Assembly: GCA_023091665.1 (NCBI GenBank)
Contig: JALJCQ010000016.1
Span: forward strand, 930,001 to 994,000
Direction: 5' to 3'
Origin: Pythium myriotylum
Lineage: Eukaryota; Oomycota; Peronosporomycetes; Pythiales; Pythiaceae
DNA: 64,000 nt
Position 1 is the first letter of the stretch. Every line of letters begins with the position of its first letter. Below, in pieces: positions 11,239 through 20,908 of this stretch. A model generated the notes under the pieces. It ran no database searches. It was not told the origin of the DNA and saw only the letters and a list, made by a program, of their open reading frames with translations. The position numbers and the translations under genes are program-made.

Positions 11239-12476
11239 TTACTGTTGCTGGAACTGGCGGTAGAACTCGCCGACGATGCGGATGACTTCCTTCTGCAGAG
11301 CTCCCGTCACGAACTTTTGCAGCGCCGATGCCTGCGCAGAATCCGATGGCTTCTTAGTGAGCTTCGACGAAATCTAACATAGCAAGAGCGGTAAGCATGA
11401 TGGCTACACACGTGGCATCGTGCAATCGCCTTACCTCGTAGTCCTCGTCGTTTGAGATCTCGTTCATCTGGTAGCTTCCCTTGTACTTGGAGCCATTCAC
11501 CTGGACCTCGAAAGGCAGCTTGAACGAGAAGTCAAACAGGAATCGCTTCTTTCCTCGCACGACGCAGATGCTCGCGTCTCCCGTGTACTTCTCCGGCACC
11601 GACAGTGTCGCAGTGTGGTCTCCCTCTGTGAAAGTGGCGCCGCTGAAAAGCTCAGTCAGTTTATCCTATCCGGCGAAACGATCGAGTTAGTTTCCAGGCC
11701 AACATCAAATGAGGCCAGCAAGCGCGTCTTACTTGTGCCCACTTGGTGAATGATCGCTCCTCAAAAGTTCCAGCGTGGTTCCAGGCCGAGCCTTCATGGG
11801 CCACAGGCTTGGCCACCTCGGGCACGACCTCAACTTTCTTCGGCGCGATGTCGCCAATCAGCTTCTGTTCGTTCTCCGACAGTTCGCGGTGGAAGTACGG
11901 CAATCCATTCTTGTAGCCGCGCATCTCAGTCGCTGGCAGATCGGGCTCGTCGACCACGACCTCGGTGCTGCTACTGGTCTTCTTGGTCGCCGAGACGCTC
12001 TTGGTCGTCGTGGTCTTCGTACTCGAGCTCGAGCTGCTCGTAGTCTTGGCGCTGTCGCTCGGTGTCGTAGCAGGGCGCTTGCGCGGCGGCTCGGGCTTCT
12101 TCTCCGGCTCGGGCTTCTTGCAAATGCGCTTGTGGAAGGTCCAGTCGCTGGCCTGGCACGCGCGCGCGCAGTACGCCGCCTTCTTGCAGACCGAGCACTT
12201 GAGCTTGGCGCCGGGCTTGTGGCAGTTGCGACAGGTCTCGTTGGTCGCCGGCGCGACCGCGGCCGCCTTGGTCTTGCTGTCGTCGTCGTCCTCGTCGTCG
12301 CCGATGTTTTTGAAGCGCGAGTAGTCGTTCGCGTCCACTTTGACCGCGCGCGTCTTCTCGATGACGTTGTTGAGGTCGCTCGTCGCTGGCGCCGCGCCGT
12401 CCACGGGCGTGGACCACGCCGACTGGCCGTCGCTCAGCGTCGTGTCCCAGCCAACGCTCGTCATGGTGCTGCTCAT
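11239..12476 (-). CDS. MYND zinc finger fused to Aha1 N-terminal domain
   Basis: About 369 residues from three exons (introns near 11,376-11,434 and 11,666-11,733). Residues 82-119 form a MYND finger with spacing C-x2-C-x7-C-x2-C, then AYC, C, W, H and C (CRNCHKPGAKLKCSVCK...). A Ser/Thr/Lys-rich linker of about 60 residues follows. From about residue 229, GSAWNHAGTFEERSFTKWA begins a domain resembling the N-terminal half of Aha1, the activator of Hsp90 ATPase, ending YKGSYQMNEISNDEDYE and a terminal helix. The Aha1 C-terminal domain is missing, so the protein stops where canonical Aha1 continues. A co-chaperone or adaptor that brings Hsp90 to MYND-binding partners is inference. ATG 12464, four codons downstream, is an alternative start. 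Confidence 0.75.
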
Positions 12477-12786
12477 GGTCTCGCTTTCCGGTTGGCGTTT
12501 TGGGATGCGTGGCATTCGGGAGCTGCTCGGAAGCGCTGTATCAGATACCGATTACAGCCAATGATACGCACTCAAACGTAAAGAGAATCAGATTCATTTC
12601 TGATCAAGTACGTTTGGGTGAAAAAGCATCTTTGTTGTCGAAAATTCTGGAAAGCCAATACTACGGAATGGCTACAGAAGCCTAAACCATGCTAATGACC
12701 GCCTTTCTCATGAGTGAACAAAACTGCATGGGGCGGATCTCATGCACAGGAATAACTACAGCATGTATGGACGATTGATGAGTATC
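12477..12786. other. Intergenic, MYND-gene promoter and GH3-1 terminator
   Basis: 310 bp between the MYND/Aha1 start and the GH3 stop, both on the minus strand. It is A+T-richer than its neighbours. I see no initiator match, repeat or coding frame in it. Confidence 0.4.
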
Positions 12787-15108
12787 TTAGTCCAGGCTGA
12801 AAGGATCAACATTGTCCACAAGCGTGAACCGCGCGCACAGATCACTTCCCAGGCTCGCGCCGTACGGGTCGCACACAGTCTCGGGCTTGATGGCTACGAC
12901 GAAGTCGCCGTTCTCAGCGATGCGCTTGAAGCCCTTGCCAATCTGCGGCTCGTAGACTCCCCAGTCTTCAATCGAGAGCTCGAAGCTCACGGTCTTGGAC
13001 TCACCTGGCGATAGTTCAATCTTTTCAAACTTCTTGAGGTTCTTGACCTCGGGCACCGACAGCGTACGGTACGGCTGCGTGATGAAGAGCATGACGGTCT
13101 CCTTGCCCTTGACCTTACCGCTGTTTGTCACGGTCACGCTGGCCGTCACGGTATCCTTTTCGCCCGAGACCGTCGACTTGGACAGCTTGAGGCTCGAGTA
13201 CGTGAAAGTCGTGTAGCTGAGACCCGTGCCGAAGTCCCACTGCATCTGGCAGTAGGCGGTGGTGCATTGTGTGCTCACTGCGTGGTTGTACGGAATGTCA
13301 ACGTTGCCAGAGTCCTTCGGGTACGTGATCGGAAGGCGGCCACTCGGGTTGACCTTGCCGTAGATGATCTCGGCGATGGCCTGTCCGCCAGCCTCACATG
13401 GCAGCATACCGTGAATCACGGCGTGGACAATTGACGGAAGTCCGTTCAGCAAACGGGGGCGGCCTTCAATCAAAACGAGAATCACCTTGGTGCCTGTTGA
13501 CGCGATCTGCTTGACGTACTCAATCTGGCCAGCTGGGAGGGCAAGATCATCGATGTCACCGCTTTTCTCGAAGTACGTAGCCTCGCCGATTGCGACGACC
13601 GTGTACTCAGCCTTGCTCGCGAGAGCCTTGGCCTTGGCGAGGTCCTCTGACGAATAGGTACCTGTGACGTTGAGGCCGTTGAAGAACGAGACCGAGCTCG
13701 AGTTCGAACCGACGATTGCCTCGATGCCTTGGCGAATTGAGACGCCGTTCGGGTACATGACATTACCCGAGTAGCCCGACTGCGTGAGCGTCCAGCCACC
13801 ACACTGGTTGCCAATGTCGTCCACCGAATGGCCGGTAAGGAAGACCGAAGCGGTCTCCGGGATCGGCAGGATCTTGTCCTTGTTCTGTAGCAGCACAATC
13901 GACTCACGTGCTAGCTCCAACGCAACCGCACGATCCTCAGCCTGGCCGACGGTCTTGACGTAGTCCTTTCCTGGCAGCGGGTTGTCGTATAGACCGAGTT
14001 CGACCTTGGTCTTGATGATGCGCCGGGCCGACTGCTTGAGGCGGTCCAAATATTCGGGTTTCGCTGCCAGCATGGACTTGGCGTGCCCAATAAAGTCGGT
14101 AGTGTACGACGCCATGTTCATGTCGATCGAGGTTCGCGTCAGAGATAGGCGTACGGCGTCGGCCGGCGTTCGAGCCACGCGGTGCCAAGTGTTCAAGTTG
14201 GCGATCTCGTTGTAGTCAGTGACCGCGAAACCCTCGAAGCCGAGGTCCTTTCGGAGTAAATCGCGAAGGATCTTGGTGTTGGCCACGACGGGCACTCCGT
14301 TGACCGAGATGTAGGTCTCCATGGCCGTCTTCACGCCGGCTTTGACGGCAGCGAGGAACTGTGGCGTGAACTTGTTGAGCAGCTCAAAGTCGGACATCGA
14401 GACACCGTCCTTGTCGTGGCCCGTCGGAGTCTTGGAGTAGCCAATGAAGTGCTTCATGCACGCCGCAACGTCGTTCGAGGCTTGCATCCCGCGGATGAGC
14501 GCGTCGCCCATGACCGAGACAAGGTGTGTGTCCTCGCCGAAGGTCTCGTGCGTGCGAGCCCAGAGCTTGTTCTGCGAGATCTCTAGAATGGGACCGAAGA
14601 TCCATGGCATGCCGCTGGCAGCCGTGTCCTTGGCCGTGATCTCGCCCATCTTCTTGACGAGGTCCGGGTTGAACGAGGCGGCAGCGTTGATCTGATGGCC
14701 GAAGAACGTCGCGTTCTCGACGAAGACCGCGCCGTGGACTGAGTCGATGCCGTAGATAATCGGATGCCCGCCGTTCTCTTCCATGCTAATCTCCTGGACG
14801 CGCGTGAGCAGCGCGCGCCACTCTTCAGCAGTCGCAAGGTACTTGCCAGCAAGTCCCGTGTACGACTGGCCGAGGTACGAGCCGACTTTAAACTTGGCGA
14901 ACTGACGCACCTTGGCCTCGTCGAGCTTGCCGTCGGTGAGAATCGCGCGCACGTTGATCTGGGTCATCTGGCCAAGGATGTCGTCCACGGTGAAGCCGGT
15001 CATGATCTTGTCGACTCGCTCATCGACAGTGAGGCCGGCAGCTTGGAGCGGTGAGCATGCGAGCGCAAGCGCCGCAACGCACAGCGCCTTGGTCCACGAT
15101 TTGAACAT
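12787..15108 (-). CDS. Secreted GH3 beta-glucosidase, copy 1
   Basis: A single exon of 773 residues. A signal peptide is clear (MFKSWTKALCVAALALACSP, cleavage near LQAAG). The GH3 N-terminal barrel contains MPWIFGPILEISQNKLWAR, CMKHFIGYSKTPTGHD and EGFAVTDYNE; by family knowledge Asp298 of VTD is the nucleophile. The C-terminal GH3 domain shows ESIVLLQNKDKILPI, AIAEIIYGKVNPSGRLPITYPK and DFGTGLSYTTFTYS, followed by a fibronectin-III-like domain (VTVTNSGKVKGKETVMLFI). It probably hydrolyses beta-linked glucosides outside the cell. It faces away from the other six GH3 loci, across a 2.1-kb divergent spacer. No intron is present, unlike most neighbours. It ends FSLD and lacks the 25-residue tail of the array genes. 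Confidence 0.93.
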   Translation of the reverse strand: MFKSWTKALCVAALALACSPLQAAGLTVDERVDKIMTGFTVDDILGQMTQINVRAILTDGKLDEAKVRQFAKFKVGSYLGQSYTGLAGKYLATAEEWRALLTRVQEISMEENGGHPIIYGIDSVHGAVFVENATFFGHQINAAASFNPDLVKKMGEITAKDTAASGMPWIFGPILEISQNKLWARTHETFGEDTHLVSVMGDALIRGMQASNDVAACMKHFIGYSKTPTGHDKDGVSMSDFELLNKFTPQFLAAVKAGVKTAMETYISVNGVPVVANTKILRDLLRKDLGFEGFAVTDYNEIANLNTWHRVARTPADAVRLSLTRTSIDMNMASYTTDFIGHAKSMLAAKPEYLDRLKQSARRIIKTKVELGLYDNPLPGKDYVKTVGQAEDRAVALELARESIVLLQNKDKILPIPETASVFLTGHSVDDIGNQCGGWTLTQSGYSGNVMYPNGVSIRQGIEAIVGSNSSSVSFFNGLNVTGTYSSEDLAKAKALASKAEYTVVAIGEATYFEKSGDIDDLALPAGQIEYVKQIASTGTKVILVLIEGRPRLLNGLPSIVHAVIHGMLPCEAGGQAIAEIIYGKVNPSGRLPITYPKDSGNVDIPYNHAVSTQCTTAYCQMQWDFGTGLSYTTFTYSSLKLSKSTVSGEKDTVTASVTVTNSGKVKGKETVMLFITQPYRTLSVPEVKNLKKFEKIELSPGESKTVSFELSIEDWGVYEPQIGKGFKRIAENGDFVVAIKPETVCDPYGASLGSDLCARFTLVDNVDPFSLD

Positions 15109-15145
15109 TCTTCTAGGCGGACCGGGAACTTGTTTGGGCTGCAGC

Positions 15146-15161
15146 GAAATGGCGAATGAAC
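15146..15161 (-). promoter_or_regulatory. Oomycete core promoter (initiator) of GH3-1
   Basis: Read on the minus strand the site is GTTCATTCGCCATTTC, close to the oomycete initiator plus flanking consensus GCTCATTYYNCAWTTT. It lies about 40-55 bp upstream of the ATG at 15108, the expected place for a transcription start with a short leader. Confidence 0.6.
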
Positions 15162-15364
15162 TCGTGAATAGCTCTCTTGAGGTTCAATGGGTCAGAGGTG
15201 GTCCGCTTGGGCCAGCCAAGACGTCTTATCCAGCCAACGCCACCATTGGGACGGACATAACACTGACGGGAACACTCTGCAGTTGATGTCCATTGATCGC
15301 CTGACTCTACCGCTTCAACTTGGATCTGAGTCTTCGCGTAATCGGTCGAGAACGATTATGAAAT

Positions 15365-15490
15365 GCATTTCGCAGGTCGTGTATTGGGAGCACATCTTAC
15401 ACAGTGGAGTGGAGTGGTATTCTTGTACAACTCGCATTTCGCAAGTCGTGTGGATCGCATCCTACACAAAAGTGGTATCCGCGATCCTAT
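15365..15490. repeat. Degenerate 69-bp tandem repeat
   Basis: Two imperfect units. GCATTTCGCAGGTCGTGT at 15365-15382 recurs with one change at 15434-15451. It is followed in both by a diverged CATCYTACACA and GTGGTAT block. This looks like an old local duplication in the GH3 spacer. Confidence 0.5.
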
Positions 15491-16483
15491 GCTGCGGTGG
15501 TTGCTACCCTCCGAAGATGGCAACGTTGCATTTAATGGAGAAAACCCTACGAATGTGCACAACAGTGCAGTCCAGTCCACGTTTCTCCAGTTTCCGTACG
15601 AGGAGTCTTCTATTCGGTGTTGGAGGTAGCCCCGTCAACACGATCTGTGCCGGTGCCGTGATTACATTTGCGGTCTCGACACGCACGCTCAAGAGCCGGA
15701 CACGTCCGAGGAGATGAGCGTCGAGGAGAAATCCAGTGGCCGAGTTGAAGTTGCCGTGGACGCGTGACCATTCAAGAACCACACGTCTCTCTCAGCTTCC
15801 AGCGAGCCCACCTGAATCACACTAGAGCGCTCTGCCGAGCCAACCAAAACTACTACAATTGGGAGCAAGTGAATGTGGAGTTTGTGGTTTCTTTAGGCTA
15901 TGGCTATTGCTTCAGACGCCAAGACATCCTCATCGAGTCGACACCAAGCGGAGATTCCCATTTAACCTAGCGTGCTAGACTTGCTTATATTGTGCGGAAG
16001 GCAAGTACCGAGCTCTGTGCGCGAATTCTTTCTGACGGAGAACCGAAAGCAATGTCCGAGCACAATAAGGGTCAGGCCATGAGCTTATCAGGGTATTTTC
16101 TATCCGATCTATGAAAGAAGGCTATCGCAAGACACCGCAGGTTCCAGTTTCCTGACCTGCGAGCAGAACAAGGCGGGAAGACCGTTTGCCTCAACTTCAC
16201 GTCAGGATTTTCACACGCCGCACCGAGAGGGTGCCCCCATCCATGCCCTCCACTGGATTTCTCCTCTCGCGCCAGCGCTGCCGTCAGCAGCCTTCCGCGA
16301 CAGGCTTCTACAGAGCAAGGACGCGAAGACTGGGGTCCATGTCGCTTATCTACAGTACACAGGTAACGGGTGGTGACCGAGACTTTCCCCGTCTCTGTCC
16401 TGGGGGTACTTGGATACTTCAAGTACAGATGCGAGGAATTAACAACAGAGTGTTGCTGGACCCCATTCTTCCTGCCTGCAGTG

Positions 16484-16864
16484 TACTGTACAGTAGTACA
16501 CCAGTGATAACCAACAGTCTCGTCTCGCGTGCGCGGATCTTGTGTAAGACTGCAGTAGCTCTAGTTCCGGTCTTATGAGTTCAAAACGAGCAGACCACCG
16601 GGCAATGGGCCACATCCAAGGTCACGAGGACCCTGTTGTATCAGAAGTATGGTCACCCGACGGACGGGGATCAGAGGCACTGCATTTCATCGTAGCGCCT
16701 CGGATAGTCGCGATCAGTGTTCCGTGGGAAGAGCCTTCACCAGATGTTGGTCTACTTCATCGTTCACTATTTCGCCAACTTCAACTCGCCGGGCGCAGCA
16801 CCAGGACCAAGTTAGGAAGCTTCATTGCTGAACCAGAGCTCACGACTGTCCGTACTGTACAGTA
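16484..16864. promoter_or_regulatory. Paired 12-bp dyads upstream of GH3-A
   Basis: TACTGTACAGTA occurs at 16484-16495 and again at 16853-16864. Each is a perfect palindrome. A related inverted repeat (CTGTACC, 4-nt loop, GGTACAG) lies at 20307-20324 in the array spacer and its copies. A dimeric regulator site is possible but unproven. Confidence 0.3.
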
Positions 16865-16954
16865 ATCCGAACGGTGTGGAATCCACGCCATCCACTGTGG
16901 ATGGGCGCTGGTTTACGGCACAGCAAGCGCTCACCAAGCAGCTCCTGTGGCTCA

Positions 16955-16968
16955 GGGGGGGGGGGGGG
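16955..16968 (+). repeat. Run of 14 G residues
   Basis: A 14-nt homopolymer, about 245 bp upstream of the GH3-A start. Its length is likely polymorphic or uncertain in the assembly. Confidence 0.8.
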
Positions 16969-17172
16969 ATCGGACAGCAGCAAGACAACCCATCGAAAGG
17001 TCTTTAGGTTGATCCTCGACTCTTGACCGCCAGAGGCAAGCATCTCGGTGGATGCGCTGAGCAGAAACTCCAGCAGATATTGGTCAGTGAGCCTTTACGG
17101 AGCCTAGCGTGATGAGTTAGTTCGAGGCTACCGGCAATTGGGAGACAACCTCAAAGCATCGTGACTGCGGAA

Positions 17173-17187
17173 GTCATTCCCGAATTT
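17173..17187 (+). promoter_or_regulatory. Oomycete core promoter of GH3-A
   Basis: GTCATTCCCGAATTT matches the initiator/flanking consensus (TCATTYYNCAWTTT) except one base. It lies 25-40 bp before the ATG at 17212. This supports 17212 as the true start over the in-frame GTG at 17161, which would lie upstream of the initiator. Confidence 0.65.
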
Positions 17188-17211
17188 CCAACGGACTTCG
17201 CAAGACGCAAG

Positions 17212-19611
17212 ATGCTCAAGTCGTGGCTCCAGGCTGTGTGCGTCACAGCGCTCGCGCTCGCGGCGACGCCAAAGTACGCCAGCGCCGGTTCCTCCTCATC
17301 TCTTGATGCCAAGGCGAACGATATCGTGTCCAAGTTCTCGGTCGACGATATCCTCGGCCAGATGATGCAGGTCGACATCAGTTCGGTCCTCACCAACGGC
17401 ACGCTGGACGAGACCAAGCTCAAAACGTACGCTAAGCTGAAGGTTGGCTCGTACCTCAGCAGTCCGTTTCTGTTTGGTTCCCTCAATGGCAAGTACGCCT
17501 GGAGCATCGATGACTGGCGCGCTCTAATTACCCGCATCCAAGAAGTCACGATGGCTGAGAACGGCGGTCACCCGGTCATCTACGGTGTCGACTCAGTCCA
17601 CGGAGGTGTTTTAGTCCAGAACGCCACGCTCTTTGGGCAGCAGATCAATGCCGGAGCATCATTCAACCCCGACCTCGTCAAGAAAATGGGTGAGATCACC
17701 GCCAAGGACACGGTCTCCAGTGGAGTGCCATGGATCTTCGGTCCTATCCTCGAGATCTCGCAGAACAAGTTGTGGGCGCGAACGTTCGAGACCTTCGGTG
17801 AGGATCCGTACTTGGTCTCGGTCATGGGATCAGCCATCATCAAGGGTATTCAGTCTACTGGGGAAGTCGCTGCGTGTATGAAGCACTTTGTTGGTTACTC
17901 GAAAACGCCGACAGGTCATGACCGCGACGGCGTCTCGATGTCGGACTTTGAGCTGCTCAACAAGTTCACGCCCCCGTTCATTGCTGCAATCAAGGCTGGC
18001 GTGAAGACGGCGATGGAGAATTACATTGCGATTAACGGTGAACCAGTCGTGGCCAACTCCAAGATTCTCCGAGATCTCCTACGCCACGACCTCGGCTTCG
18101 AAGGATTCACAGTCACGGACTACGCGGAGATTGCGAACCTCTACAACTTCCATCGCGTTGCCAAGACTCCTGCTGAGGCCGTTCGCATGGCGCTGACCCA
18201 GACAACGATCGACATGAACATGGCTTCCTTTGGAACGGACTTCATCACCCACGCCAAGACTATGCTCGCCACCAACCCCGAGTACCTCGAGCGTCTCCGT
18301 GACTCCGCTCGACGTGTCGTCAAGGCCAAGCTCGAACTCGGTCTCTACGACACTCCCGTCCCAGGAAAAAGCCACATCGACACTCTCGGTCAAGCCAAGG
18401 ACCGCGCCGTCGCGCTCGATCTCGCCCGCGAGTCCATCGTGCTGCTACAGAACAAAGACAACGTGCTGCCGATCCCACAGACGGCATCGGTCTTCCTCAC
18501 TGGCCACTCGGCCGACGATATTGGCAACCAGTGCGGTGGCTGGACGCTCAAATGGCAGGGCTACTCGGGCAACGCCATGTACCCGAACGGCATCTCGATC
18601 AAGAAGGGCTTCGAAGGCATCGTCGGCACCAACTCGAGCTCGGTCTCGTACTTCAACGGTCTCAACGTCGACGGTTCGTACTCGGCGTCGGATCTCGCGA
18701 AGGCCAAGGAGCTGGCTGCGAAGGCTCAGTACACGGTAGTCGCCATTGGCGAAGCCACGTACGCCGAGAAGCCCGGTGACATCAACGACCTCGCGTTGCC
18801 CGCTGGCCAAATCGAGTACGTCAGGCAGCTCGCCTCCACCGGAACCAAGGTCATCGTCGTGCTGGTTGGTGGTCGTCCACGTCTGCTCAGCGGTCTCCCG
18901 TCGTCCGTCCACGCGGTCATCGATGCGCTGTTGCCGTGTGAGGCCGGTGGCCAAGCCATCGCCGAGATCATCTACGGCAAGGTGAACCCGAGCGGTCGGC
19001 TCCCGATCTCGTACCCCAAGGACCCGGCCAACATCGACATCCCGTACAACCACGCCGTCAACACGCAGTGCGCCAGCGGCTACTGCCAGATGCAGTGGGA
19101 CTTTGGCACGGGACTCAGCTACACCACCTTCACGTACTCGGGTCTCAAGCTCTCGGCCACGAGCGTCTCGGGCAAGAAACCTTCGCTCACCGTGAGCGTG
19201 ACCGTGACCAACAGCGGCAAGGTCAAGGGCAAGGAGACCGTCATGCTCTTCCTCACGCAGCCGTTCCGCTCGCTGTCGGTGCCCGAGGTCAAGAACCTCA
19301 AGAAGTTCGACAAGATCGAGCTCGCGCCGGGCAAGTCCAAGACGGTCACGTTCAAGCTCTCGTACAAGGACTGGAGTGTGTACAAGCCTCAGATCGGCCA
19401 GGGCTTCAACCGCGTGGCCGAGAATGGGGACTACGTGGTGGCGATCAAGCCCGAGACTATGTGCGATCCGTACGGCGCGAGTCTGGGCAGTGATTTGTGT
19501 GCGCGGTTCTCGGTGGTGGACAGCGTGGTTCCGTTCCGTCTGAACGAGCCGAACGTGACCGAGGGCATCCAGATTGCGACGCAGGATCTCGACGGCTCAA
19601 CGGATCAGTAA
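17212..19611 (+). CDS. Secreted GH3 beta-glucosidase, array gene A (intact)
   Basis: A single exon of 799 residues with a signal peptide (MLKSWLQAVCVTALALAATP...). The GH3 barrel has GVPWIFGPILEISQNKLWAR and KHFVGYSKTPTGHDRDG, and the nucleophile is predicted as Asp303 in TVTDYAE. The C-terminal domain carries QCGGWTLKWQGYSGN and AEIIYGKVNPSGRLPISYPK, and a fibronectin-III-like domain follows. It ends with a polar tail (NVTEGIQIATQDLDGSTDQ) absent from GH3-1. It is the only intact member of the 3.7-kb array. From codon 145 on (17,644) its sequence is essentially identical to the three downstream pseudogene copies, while its first 430 bp and promoter are distinct. It keeps a base (ACC for Thr61, region SSVLTNGTL) that is lost in the copies. 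Secreted glucan or cellobiose hydrolysis is inferred from the family. Confidence 0.93.
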   Translation: MLKSWLQAVCVTALALAATPKYASAGSSSSLDAKANDIVSKFSVDDILGQMMQVDISSVLTNGTLDETKLKTYAKLKVGSYLSSPFLFGSLNGKYAWSIDDWRALITRIQEVTMAENGGHPVIYGVDSVHGGVLVQNATLFGQQINAGASFNPDLVKKMGEITAKDTVSSGVPWIFGPILEISQNKLWARTFETFGEDPYLVSVMGSAIIKGIQSTGEVAACMKHFVGYSKTPTGHDRDGVSMSDFELLNKFTPPFIAAIKAGVKTAMENYIAINGEPVVANSKILRDLLRHDLGFEGFTVTDYAEIANLYNFHRVAKTPAEAVRMALTQTTIDMNMASFGTDFITHAKTMLATNPEYLERLRDSARRVVKAKLELGLYDTPVPGKSHIDTLGQAKDRAVALDLARESIVLLQNKDNVLPIPQTASVFLTGHSADDIGNQCGGWTLKWQGYSGNAMYPNGISIKKGFEGIVGTNSSSVSYFNGLNVDGSYSASDLAKAKELAAKAQYTVVAIGEATYAEKPGDINDLALPAGQIEYVRQLASTGTKVIVVLVGGRPRLLSGLPSSVHAVIDALLPCEAGGQAIAEIIYGKVNPSGRLPISYPKDPANIDIPYNHAVNTQCASGYCQMQWDFGTGLSYTTFTYSGLKLSATSVSGKKPSLTVSVTVTNSGKVKGKETVMLFLTQPFRSLSVPEVKNLKKFDKIELAPGKSKTVTFKLSYKDWSVYKPQIGQGFNRVAENGDYVVAIKPETMCDPYGASLGSDLCARFSVVDSVVPFRLNEPNVTEGIQIATQDLDGSTDQ

Positions 19612-20853
19612 GCTGACGCTATTGTGTAGACTCAACATTGTTGCGAGAAAAGAGGACTAGAAATGCGTGATTTTATGAAATACAAATCTGGAAGCGTGAC
19701 GAAACAGGTTTCTTGTCGTGATCGCGCCGCTAAACGGAGCCATTGGTTCAATAGCAGCTCGAGCAAGTTGGTTGCATGTCGTCGGCATGGACACAGCAGC
19801 ATCTTGCCACACATTCAGTGATTGCTGATGAAATCTCGCGCACACACAGGAAACGGTAAAAGAGGAGTGCACATACCAAGATATCCAGTCTCGCGGAACC
19901 ATGCGCCAGGCCGGTCCAACTGATAGTCTTCATTGCTATTTCCCTGGTAGAACATTGGTTCAGAACGAAAACGTGGACCAAAGCTCAAGTCTACCAAAAA
20001 ACATTCACTCCAGATCCCGAAGAATTCGAATGAAGAGCTGTTCTCTCGAGCTACTGCACCTCGTTGAAGTCTTTGTAATAATACTACTGTTCAAAGTATT
20101 GCTCGATCGTCGAGACCGGAACTTCACCCCGATTTTTCGACTCGTGCATAAAAAGACGACAAAAGAGCTCACGAGACGAGACTTTAGCGAGGTTTACCCT
20201 CCCGCACCGAACTACAGCATGACACCGGGTGACTTGGCTGACTTGGTGATGTATCTAGCCATCGAAACAGTGTCCATCCTTAGTACGGTAGTCGCGGATC
20301 GCTTGGCTGTACCTCTGGGTACAGTATGTGGATCCAATCAAGCGACCACACACCTCTGAGCTGCTGGATTTCTTATCCTCGAGGCTTTGCTTGTCGGCCG
20401 AGAGTCAACCACTATGGTTGAATGTAGAGTGTCGGTGTGGACAATCCACTGCAATTGTTCCCTCGCGACCACAACCGATGATTGCTTCGCGCCAACTTCA
20501 AGTCCGGCCTCCAGCGTTTACTGATTCCTACTTCAGGTACGGCAGTTATCCGGAATACTGTATCTTCCGAAGGTCACTCGGAGACTCTTGCAGCGGACAT
20601 GACTACGTATTGATGAGCCACATAGAGTAGCAGACTCACCATCCCGAGACAGAACTTGGACTCGCCATGGAGATAGTGATCAGTGAACTTGAAGTCATAG
20701 TACCGGTACCCATCAGACGAATGTTGATGGCGGGCCGAGGGTTTTGCCGACACGCCTCTCGGTGGATGCGAATCGCAGCGGGTGATTGTTGACGATTGAA
20801 GTTGTGTTGGGAACCGAACGCCGCGAACCTCTTCGGCCCGCTCCACCCACGCA
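19612..20853. other. Array spacer (repeated three times)
   Basis: The 1.3-kb spacer between GH3 A and B recurs at 23,311-24,552 and 27,010-28,251. Small open frames in it (for example 152 codons at 19,901) show no domain, no codon bias and no signal peptide, and I regard them as chance. It contains the inverted repeat CTGTACCTCTGGGTACAG at 20307-20324. A 10-bp palindrome GTACCGGTAC at 20700-20709 is broken by a substitution in the third copy (28,098-28,107). Confidence 0.6.
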
Positions 20854-20869
20854 GTTCATTCTGCGACTT
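20854..20869 (+). promoter_or_regulatory. Oomycete core promoter of GH3 copy B
   Basis: GTTCATTCTGCGACTT fits the initiator consensus and lies 40-55 bp before the ATG at 20909. Its preservation suggests the broken gene may still be transcribed. Confidence 0.6.
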
Positions 20870-20908
20870 CCTCCGGACAACTCAAGCTCTTCTCTTGAAA
20901 ATCTTCAA

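Larger units (their letters stand above)
15162..17172. other. Divergent spacer between GH3-1 and GH3-A
   Basis: About 2.0 kb with no convincing gene. It holds the upstream regions of two divergent GH3 genes. Visible structure: a degenerate tandem repeat with period about 69 bp (units starting 15365 and 15434, sharing GCATTTCGCARGTCGTGT), two identical 12-bp dyads TACTGTACAGTA (16484-16495 and 16853-16864), and a run of 14 G at 16955-16968. Short open frames here lack codon bias or recognisable domains. Confidence 0.5.

Noticed and set aside
18445..19053. 202-codon minus-strand frame inside the GH3 genes, repeated in every copy
   Set aside because: It is an antisense shadow of G+C-rich coding DNA, with no homology or start context, repeated only because the gene is repeated.
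19901..20630. Open frames of 152 and 100 codons in the array spacer
   Set aside because: No signal peptide, domain or codon bias; they recur only because the spacer is repeated.
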